Of a stretch of 48,478 nucleotides of DNA, positions 43,876 to 48,478 are shown piece by piece. The notes under the pieces are model-generated. The model was not told the origin of the DNA, searched no databases, and saw nothing but the letters and a program-made list of their open reading frames with translations. The DNA lies in NCBI RefSeq assembly GCF_017115105.1, contig NZ_JABXKH010000079.1, positions 1-48,478 of the forward strand, written 5' to 3'. Every line of letters starts with the position of its first letter. Position 1 is the stretch's first letter. A program made the translations under genes and the position numbers. The DNA comes from Nostoc sp. NMS2. Lineage in GTDB: Bacteria; Cyanobacteriota; Cyanobacteriia; Cyanobacteriales; Nostocaceae.

Positions 43876-44136
43876 GTGAGTATTAATCTTGATTTACCAC
43901 CAGAGCTAGAAAACGAGCTTTTTACTGAAGCTTCTCGACTAAACCTTCCTATTTCTGAATACATTCTTCGGATTCTTTCTGTGAGGCAGGTTTTAGCAAA
44001 TCCACCGAGGACAGGAGCCGAACTCGTTGCTTATTGGCAGAGCGAAGGTGTGATTAACTCACGACCTGATATTACAGATAGTCAAGCATACGCTCGTAAG
44101 TTACGCCAAGAGGCCCAAACCCGTGAGCGAGAATAG
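43876..44136 (+). CDS. vapB: VapB-like antitoxin of a VapBC pair
   Basis: The 86-aa protein starts at GTG 43876 (MSINLDLPPELENELF), chosen because AGAGG at 43862-43866 lies about nine bases upstream and because the longer TTG frame overlaps the mfd end and adds non-conserved residues. The N-terminal LPPELENELFTEASRLNLPISEYILRIL resembles ribbon-helix-helix antitoxins; the C-terminal SRPDITDSQAYARKLRQEAQ is the likely toxin-binding tail. It is followed after 9 bp by the PIN toxin gene. Antitoxins of this type usually repress their own operon. Confidence 0.75.
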   Translation: MSINLDLPPELENELFTEASRLNLPISEYILRILSVRQVLANPPRTGAELVAYWQSEGVINSRPDITDSQAYARKLRQEAQTRERE

Positions 44137-44145
44137 GTAAAGTTG

Positions 44146-44526
44146 ATGTATTTGCTAGATACCGACGTTTTGATTGATATTCAACGAGGTCATGCTCCTG
44201 CAATAAGTTGGTTTGCCAGTCTATCAGAGTTACCCAGTGTGCCCGGCTTTGTAGTCATGGAAATGATTCAGGATTCTCAAAACAAGCAACAGTTGAGTAA
44301 TGCTCTAAAACTGGTTGCGCCGCTACCTGTAGTCTGGGCTACTGAGGCTGACTTGAATCGCGCCTTGTCTGACTTTACGACCTACCATTTATCTCACAGT
44401 TTAGGGTTGTTAGATGCGCTGATAGCTGCTTGTGCTGTTGGGCAAGGTGCAACACTTTGTACATTCAATGTTAAACATTACCGTGTTGTTCCCGGTCTTG
44501 TTATGGCACAGCCCTACACACGTTAA
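44146..44526 (+). CDS. vapC: VapC-like PIN-domain ribonuclease toxin
   Basis: VapC toxins cleave RNA (often tRNA or rRNA) through a magnesium site of three or four acidic residues. The 126-aa protein has MYLLDTDVLIDIQRG (Asp5), VMEMIQD (Glu) and LGLLDALIAACAV (Asp), and ends with TLCTFNVKHYRVVPGL, where the family's usual TRN reads TFN. I use ATG 44146 rather than the TTG three bases upstream. It follows the antitoxin gene with a 9-bp gap, so the two form one operon. Confidence 0.9.
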   Translation: MYLLDTDVLIDIQRGHAPAISWFASLSELPSVPGFVVMEMIQDSQNKQQLSNALKLVAPLPVVWATEADLNRALSDFTTYHLSHSLGLLDALIAACAVGQGATLCTFNVKHYRVVPGLVMAQPYTR

Positions 44527-44681
44527 TACCTATCCAATCACTCCGACGTTTTGAGTAAAATGCAAAGTGCGTAGGTATAGCCAGTCGTAGACATCGCTGT
44601 TATCTGTGTAATTTCGGTGGTGAGTTAGTTTTGTCTGTGAGAAATTAGGCATCTAAGTTTCCATACCACGGACAACCAACA
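44527..44681. other. Short gene-free spacer after vapC
   Basis: No gene or repeat is recognised between the vapC stop and the interrupted gene beginning at 44682. Confidence 0.3.
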
Positions 44682-45326
44682 ATGGAAAAAGAAAAATTTC
44701 ACATTGGCCCAACATACCTTGGTATTGAGGGTATTTTTGATAGCACGGATATGTACGGAAATCAAATTAAGCGTCCTGATTCTTGGGAGGATTAGGGAGA
44801 AGTTATTGTTTGGGGATATCGAATATCTGGTTCAACAGTTTATTTTCGTTCGCAGATTGACTACTTTCCAAAAAATAGACTTGAGTATGTAGATATATGT
44901 CAGTTTGTTTGCGATCGTATGGCAGACTTACTTGATGAATGCATTCAGAGGATCAAACAACATAATAATTTAGAAGATTCATCTGTAGACCTAGCAAATT
45001 ATGGATTTAGAATTTATCATTATTGTGAATATTTTTTGGGGGAAGAAGAAGAGACTCTATCTCTGAAGTTAAACCGTCTTTCTAAAAGCGGGAAATTAAA
45101 GCAGGTAAACCGTAAAGGTGGGCTGTCTGAAAAAGTTGCTCAAATTGGGGAGATTGATTTCTGCCTCAGTTCTGGCTCGAGAACTTTGATGAGAAAAATT
45201 AACAGTGAGAAAAAAGAATTTGTTAGAGATGTTGAGCAACACGATCTCAAAACATATCAAGAATATTTAGATTTTAGAAAAGGGAGAATAAATGACTATA
45301 ATCTGCTGGATACGCTTAAACTTTAA
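44682..45326 (+). pseudogene. Unknown gene interrupted by an in-frame amber codon
   Basis: From ATG 44682 the frame reads MEKEKFHIGPTYLGIEGIFD and then SWED, followed by TAG at 44793-44795. The same frame then continues without further stops for 176 codons (GEVIVWGYRISGSTVYFRSQ, LEYVDICQFVCDRMADLL, ending NYNLLDTLKL-like NDYNLLDTLKL) to 45326. One base change accounts for the interruption. An internal ATG at 44919 could give a 135-aa product of the C-terminal part. I do not recognise the family; the protein is soluble and charged, with no signal peptide. It sits among toxin-antitoxin genes. Confidence 0.65.
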
Positions 45327-45458
45327 AAAGAAGTGTAGGCAGTCAGTTAGAGTAGCCTAACACTCAGTTGGAGTGGAAAATATTAATTTGAGTAGCTATA
45401 GTTAAGAGCAAACAGGTATGGTTGTTAGAATATTCTCACAAATTAGCTCAACAGGTTT
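45327..45458. promoter_or_regulatory. Upstream region of hicB-hicA
   Basis: This short spacer contains the small palindrome AGAATATTCT (45427-45436) 22 bp before the hicB ATG. Given that HicB proteins often repress their own operons, this is a weak operator candidate. ACAGG at 45450-45454 may serve as ribosome binding site. Confidence 0.3.
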
Positions 45459-45662
45459 ATGAAAATCAGAGCAATCATTCATCCAGCAGAAGAAGGCGGC
45501 TATTGGGCAGAGGTTCCCGCACTTCCCGGTTGTATTACCGAAGGAGACACCATAGAAGAAGTGATGGCTAATTTAAAAGATGCTATTGAAGGTTGGCTTG
45601 AAGTTGCTAACAGTCGTAATGCAATTGAGTCAACAGATCAAGTTGTCGAAATTGCTGTATGA
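45459..45662 (+). CDS. hicB: HicB-family antitoxin
   Basis: The 67-aa protein is the partial RNase H-like HicB fold: MKIRAIIHPAEEGGYWAEVP, LPGCITEGDTIEEVMANLKDAIEGWLE. It lacks a C-terminal DNA-binding extension. HicB binds and blocks HicA. Its TGA overlaps the ATG of hicA (ATGA), so the two are translationally coupled. The order hicB-hicA is opposite to that of the second pair at 46770-47394. Confidence 0.9.
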   Translation: MKIRAIIHPAEEGGYWAEVPALPGCITEGDTIEEVMANLKDAIEGWLEVANSRNAIESTDQVVEIAV

Positions 45663-45868
45663 AATCTATTTCCGGCAAGCAACTTTGTAAGATTGTGGAA
45701 CAAAAAGGTTGGGTTTTGCAAAGAATTACTGGCAGTCATCATATTTATGAAAACCCCGAAGTAGAAAAAATCCTGTCAATTCCTGTCCACCGCAATCAAG
45801 ATTTGAAAGTTGGAACCTTGAAAGCCTTGATGAAAATAGCCCAGCTATCTGAAGAAGATTTACTTTAA
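45659..45868 (+). CDS. hicA: HicA-family mRNA interferase toxin
   Basis: The 69-aa dsRBD-like ribonuclease has ISGKQLCKIVEQKGWVLQRI, the catalytic GSHHIY (His27/His28) and IPVHRNQDLKVGTLKALMKIA. It overlaps hicB by four bases. The catalytic histidine and the basic surface motif are intact, so this pair is likely functional. It converges on the DUF29 gene with a 9-bp spacer. Confidence 0.92.
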   Translation: MKSISGKQLCKIVEQKGWVLQRITGSHHIYENPEVEKILSIPVHRNQDLKVGTLKALMKIAQLSEEDLL

Positions 45869-45877
45869 TTTCAATTA

Positions 45878-46378
45878 CTACTCTGATTCATCCACTAACT
45901 TGCTTGGTTCACCGGAGTAAAAATCATAGTCCACAATCTCTGGCAAACTGTAAGGACACTCTACCGGAAAAGTCCGCTTGGGCAAATCTGTTTCTCCAAC
46001 AGCCAATTCGACACCTTTAAAGTAGGCTTTGCGAAGTGCTTCTTCAAGGTAGGGCTTTAGGCTAGGATTATCTTCGAGCAATTCAGCAATATCTAAGCGT
46101 TGAATCCGAAGTGTTGCTAACCAGCTACGGCTACGACGCCCTGACTGGTACTGCCATTTTAGTAAATGACAAATCAACACACTCAGACGGTTTCGCAGTT
46201 CTTGACGTTGCTGTTTACCCAAAGATTGAATCTCCTCAATCAGATTTTGCAGATCAATCTGACTCCACTGCTGATTGCGAAGTAAAGTTACTTGTTCCTG
46301 TGTCCAAGCATAAAAATCAGTTTCGTAGAGGCTTGGTGAAAGCATTGGTATCTTTGGGTTAGTTTCAGGTACACCCAT
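45878..46378 (-). CDS. DUF29 family protein
   Basis: The 166-aa protein matches DUF29, a helical family abundant in cyanobacteria and of unknown function: SLYETDFYAWTQEQVTLLR, IDLQNLIEEIQSLGKQQRQEL, LICHLLKWQYQ, SRSWLATLRIQR and LEEALRKAYFKGVELA. The first eleven residues (MGVPETNPKIP) are not typical, and translation may instead begin at the second Met (46345), giving 155 aa. No signal or membrane segment is present. Confidence 0.88.
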   Translation of the reverse strand: MGVPETNPKIPMLSPSLYETDFYAWTQEQVTLLRNQQWSQIDLQNLIEEIQSLGKQQRQELRNRLSVLICHLLKWQYQSGRRSRSWLATLRIQRLDIAELLEDNPSLKPYLEEALRKAYFKGVELAVGETDLPKRTFPVECPYSLPEIVDYDFYSGEPSKLVDESE

Positions 46379-46481
46379 TAGGTTAGTTTAACCTCAACGT
46401 CTTTGATTTTATTGTAGAAAACCCCAACAGAGTGCAAGCAGAGATAATTTATAGTATGACTTTCGTAACCGATTGACATCT

Positions 46482-46706
46482 ATGACAGAGCTACTTGAAC
46501 AAGCGATCGCCAAACTAAAAAACTTGCCTGCCAATGAGCAAGATGCGTAGGCGTAGCCCCCCGCAGGCATCGCAGCGATGATTTTGGCGGAACTAGAAGA
46601 TGAACGCTCTTGGGATCAAGCTTTTACCCGTTCTCCAGATATGCTTGCCAAACTTGCAACCGAAGCAATGGCTGAATACCATGCAGAGCGATCGCCCTTT
46701 TTTTAA
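46482..46706 (+). pseudogene. Small antitoxin-like gene broken by a 21-nt repeat in a HIP1 site
   Basis: The frame starts MTELLEQAIAKLKNLPANEQ at ATG 46482, reads D-A and meets TAG (46548) and a second TAG six bases on, within a 21-nt insertion. Beyond it the same frame resumes IAAMILAELEDERSWDQAF, then SPDMLAKLATEAMAEYHAE, to TAA at 46706. Without the insert the gene would encode about 67 aa of a small helical family often found next to toxin genes. Start and end lack clear partners here; hicA-hicB follows about 60 bp on. Confidence 0.8.
46548..46568. mobile_element. 21-nt small dispersed repeat inserted between GCG and ATCGC
   Basis: TAGGCGTAGCCCCCCGCAGG plus C lies between GCG (46545-46547) and ATCGC (46569-46573). 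Removing it leaves GCGATCGC, a HIP1 octamer, and restores the reading frame Q-D-A-I-A-A-M. The element resembles the small mobile repeats known from Nostoc genomes. Confidence 0.82.
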
Positions 46707-46743
46707 TACAACAAGCGATCGCTTTTTTATGTCTCAAATTTTT

Positions 46744-46761
46744 GATACTATATATAGTATC
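46744..46761. promoter_or_regulatory. 18-bp perfect palindrome, candidate HicB operator
   Basis: GATACTATATATAGTATC is a perfect inverted repeat ending eight bases before the hicA ATG at 46770. It overlaps likely promoter elements (TATATA). The HicB of this pair has a C-terminal ribbon-helix-helix-like region, so autorepression through this site is plausible. Confidence 0.65.
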
Positions 46762-46769
46762 ATCTCTCA

Positions 46770-47045
46770 ATGAGCAAATTAAGAAAATTAGTAGATCAGT
46801 TCTTAAAGCGACCTCCAGAAGTGCGATTTCAGGAAGTTTACTATCTATTAGAAGCTTTTGGCTTTGAAGAGAAAAGGTCTAAGGGTAGCCATCATAGCTT
46901 CCGAGACTCCCAAGGTAAAACCATCACTGTACCCAAAACAGGAGGACAAAAAGTTAAGGGAATCTACGTGCAGCAAATAGTTGAACTATTAAATTTAGAA
47001 GAGTGGATTGATGAAGACACTGAACCAGAAGAACCAGCAGATTGA
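46770..47045 (+). CDS. hicA: HicA-family toxin (second pair)
   Basis: The 91-aa protein is longer than usual, with an N-terminal extension (MSKLRKLVDQFLKRPPEVRF) before the core EVYYLLEAFGFEEKRSKGSHHSFRD (His41/His42) and an acidic C-terminal tail (EEWIDEDTEPEEPAD). It keeps the catalytic GSHHSF and the TVPKTGGQKVKGIYVQQIVELL segment. Its 3' end overlaps the start of hicB by 35 bp, in the order hicA-hicB. A perfect palindrome sits just upstream. Confidence 0.9.
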   Translation: MSKLRKLVDQFLKRPPEVRFQEVYYLLEAFGFEEKRSKGSHHSFRDSQGKTITVPKTGGQKVKGIYVQQIVELLNLEEWIDEDTEPEEPAD

Positions 47046-47394
47046 GAAACCGTCCTTAGAATATTATTTAAATCTTCATTACCCTGTAACACTTTACCCC
47101 GACCCAGAGGGAGGATATGTAGCTCAAATTAAAGATTTACCTGGATGTCTTACCCAAGGTGAAACTCTTGAAGAGACAATAGCAAATCTCAATGAGGCGC
47201 GGGAATTATGGATTGAGACAGCTTATGAAGCCGGCGATGATATTCCCTTACCAAGTAGTAATGATAGCTATAGCGGTAAACTACTACTACGGTTACCGAA
47301 ATCTTTACATCGACGTTTAGCTGAGACTTCTGAACGGGAAGGCGTTAGTCTGAACCAGTATATTGTGTCTTTGTTGAGTGCGATTTCCAGATGA
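47011..47394 (+). CDS. hicB: HicB-family antitoxin with ribbon-helix-helix tail (second pair)
   Basis: From ATG 47011 (127 aa) the protein has an N-terminal lead (MKTLNQKNQQIEKPSLEYY), the HicB fold (VTLYPDPEGGYVAQIKDLPG, LTQGETLEETIANLNEARE) and a C-terminal DNA-binding part (KLLLRLPKSLHRRLAETSER, EGVSLNQYIVSLLSA) of the ribbon-helix-helix type. The frame can be extended one codon to a TTG. The gene overlaps hicA by 35 bp. The DNA-binding tail makes it the probable repressor of its own operon through the palindrome at 46744-46761. Confidence 0.92.
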   Translation: MKTLNQKNQQIEKPSLEYYLNLHYPVTLYPDPEGGYVAQIKDLPGCLTQGETLEETIANLNEARELWIETAYEAGDDIPLPSSNDSYSGKLLLRLPKSLHRRLAETSEREGVSLNQYIVSLLSAISR

Positions 47395-47395
47395 T

Positions 47396-47851
47396 TTATA
47401 AATATTCAAAAAATACTTCAGGCACTAATCGTAATTCCCCAGATTTAAAGCGAGAAATATCTATCCATAACGCTTTATGTTTATGATGTGGTGATTCTGA
47501 AAAAACTAAACTTTCCAGTTGATAAAATTTTGAATCAGCAAAGTCACATTGATAAAGCTGAATGATTTCATGACCTTGCCTACCATTAAATGTAAACAGG
47601 TTCTCTATACAACCTAGATATTTAATATTCGTTAAGTCTGCCTGAATTTCCTCTTGAAATTCCCGTTCTAAGGCGGCGCGGCTGGTTTCGCCAAAATCAA
47701 CACCACCGCCTAAAGCCCGATAAAAAGTTTCTTGTTTTACGGGATCGTAGCCTTCAGAAAGAAATATGCGTTCGCCCTTGGCGTTGGCGGAGCCATCGCC
47801 ATCCCGAATTAGCCCCAATGCTATTACCCGAATTTCGCCTGCTTTATTCAT
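47396..47851 (-). CDS. Nudix hydrolase with an 8-residue repeat-derived insert
   Basis: The 151-aa protein has a full Nudix box, GGGVDFGETSRAALEREF followed by QEEIQADL (GX5EX7REUXEEXGU pattern), which binds the metal and cleaves a nucleoside diphosphate linked to another group. Residues 19-26 (GSANAKGE) come from a 24-nt element lying in an otherwise intact GCGATCGC site; without it the sequence would read RDGDRIFLSEGYD. The insert keeps the frame and sits in a loop-like region far from the Nudix box, so activity may persist. The substrate is unknown. Confidence 0.9.
   Translation of the reverse strand: MNKAGEIRVIALGLIRDGDGSANAKGERIFLSEGYDPVKQETFYRALGGGVDFGETSRAALEREFQEEIQADLTNIKYLGCIENLFTFNGRQGHEIIQLYQCDFADSKFYQLESLVFSESPHHKHKALWIDISRFKSGELRLVPEVFFEYL
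47771..47794. mobile_element. 24-nt small dispersed repeat inserted between GCG and ATCGC
   Basis: TTCGCCCTTGGCGTTGGCGG followed by AGCC lies between GCG (47768-47770) and ATCGC (47795-47799). Removing it leaves GCGATCGC. Length (24) is a multiple of three and no stop is created on the coding (minus) strand, so the Nudix gene stays open. Confidence 0.82.
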
Positions 47852-47859
47852 TTTGGTAA

Positions 47860-48312
47860 CTAATTATCGTAAATAGACTGAGGACGACTTTCGCTATCCT
47901 CAATAGGCCAATCTGAATTTTCGCCACCGATGTACAATTCTTCAATCGTGACGTATTCCTGACTTAGCTGGGTAAGGGCGTTGAGTAAAATATCTAATGC
48001 GATCGCATCACTGGTTCCTAAGTCAAACCAACAACGCCCCCATTGACCCTCGTATTCAAACTCACCAATGTTGTGCATCAGTGCTAGCAGGCTTTTGTCA
48101 TATCCTTGCTCATCATAATTCATGTAGCTGATATCGAGTCCAGTATCCTGTACCTGAAGATTTTCTGCATTAAATGCACCCAATTTACCCAGATAAAACC
48201 AGGAATTGAAAACTTCTTCTACATACTGTTTTTCACGTGCAGAAGGATTTGTACTGAATTTCAGCCAAATCCACATATCAAAAGGATTAATTTCGCGGAA
48301 CTGAATCTCCAT
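47860..48312 (-). CDS. DUF3531 family protein
   Basis: This 150-aa conserved protein of cyanobacteria and plastids has no assigned function. The match to DUF3531 is clear: EIQFREINPFDMWIWLKFS, KQYVEEVFNSWFYLGKLGAF, ENLQVQDTGLDISYMNYDEQ, GRCWFDLGTSDAIALDILLN. It is soluble with no signal peptide. It lies 8 bp upstream of the Nudix gene on the same strand and is probably cotranscribed with it. Confidence 0.88.
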   Translation of the reverse strand: MEIQFREINPFDMWIWLKFSTNPSAREKQYVEEVFNSWFYLGKLGAFNAENLQVQDTGLDISYMNYDEQGYDKSLLALMHNIGEFEYEGQWGRCWFDLGTSDAIALDILLNALTQLSQEYVTIEELYIGGENSDWPIEDSESRPQSIYDN

Positions 48313-48357
48313 TTTGGTCTAATATCTCTAGTACTCTTCTGGAAATAAGCATATCAA

Positions 48358-48478
48358 AATGGGGCATGGGGAATAGGGCATAGGGCATAGGAAAAAAAAC
48401 TTAATGCCCAATGCCCTGTTTGGCCAATACTTCGACTTACCTCGACTTCGCCCTTCGGCTACGCTCAGGACAGGCTCG
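48358..48478. repeat. Spacer repeats at the window edge, including a copy of the mfd repeat
   Basis: GGGGCATGGGGAATAGGGCA and AATGCCCAATGCCCTG form complementary low-complexity arms. From 48426 the sequence is a dispersed repeat whose first 26 nt are the exact reverse complement of mfd positions 40596-40621, followed by CCTTCGGCTACGCTCAGGAC running off the window. Confidence 0.85.

Noticed and set aside
44704..44892. 62-codon frame inside the interrupted gene
   Set aside because: It is in a different frame from the coherent protein sequence on both sides of the amber codon and has no independent support.

Overview
The window looks like the chromosome of a filamentous, Nostoc-like (Nostocales) cyanobacterium. 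The evidence is a protein that reads as NtcA, cyanobacterial families (PsbP-like, DUF3084, DUF3146, DUF3531, GUN4-type kinase debris), very frequent HIP1 octamers (GCGATCGC), and spacers filled with heptamer tandem repeats (AATTACG, AATTCAA, TCTAAAA, CATTGGG types) and small dispersed palindromic repeats. No rRNA, tRNA or CRISPR array was recognised.

Layout. 1-2300 is a decay zone: a gene tail, a hicA toxin gene broken by a 4-bp duplication, the remnant of a Ser/Thr kinase with a GUN4 domain, an intact ferredoxin/metallo-beta-lactamase gene, and an 11-copy 21-bp minisatellite. 2.3-14.3 kb is mostly housekeeping: dhaK-dhaL (split by a MITE-like element inside inverted heptamer arrays), maf, a PsbP-like protein, an aldo/keto reductase, a small membrane protein, DUF3146, a YqgF-like nuclease, DUF3084, ntcA with a perfect GTA-N8-TAC site upstream, fabI, hisB and an ABC ATPase. 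14.8-36.8 kb is a Wzx/Wzy-type exopolysaccharide locus. On the plus strand are an outer-membrane export protein (OPX) and a secreted beta-helix protein. On the minus strand, in transcription order, are an initiating sugar-phosphate transferase, Wzx flippase, a GT4, Wzy polymerase, a GT4, an AlgD-like nucleotide-sugar dehydrogenase, a GT4 and a Wzc-like tyrosine autokinase. Divergent from these, across a 1.57-kb gene-free AT-rich region, is an unusual single-module NRPS with the order A-T-TE and no condensation domain.

37-43.8 kb holds a second aldo/keto reductase, a CNNM/CorC-type membrane protein and mfd, whose N-terminal third carries in-frame insertions made of spacer-type repeats. 43.8-48.5 kb is a toxin-antitoxin-rich tail: vapBC, an amber-interrupted unknown gene, hicB-hicA, a DUF29 gene, an antitoxin-like pseudogene, hicA-hicB with a perfect 18-bp palindrome at its start, a Nudix hydrolase and a DUF3531 protein.

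The most striking sequence-level result is a pair of 21- and 24-nt elements, each sitting exactly between GCG and ATCGC of what would otherwise be a HIP1 octamer inside a coding sequence. One destroys a small gene with stop codons; the other adds eight residues to a Nudix hydrolase in frame. The most interesting functional candidate is the A-T-TE enzyme beside the exopolysaccharide locus, which may make or attach an amino-acid substituent; that role is inference only.
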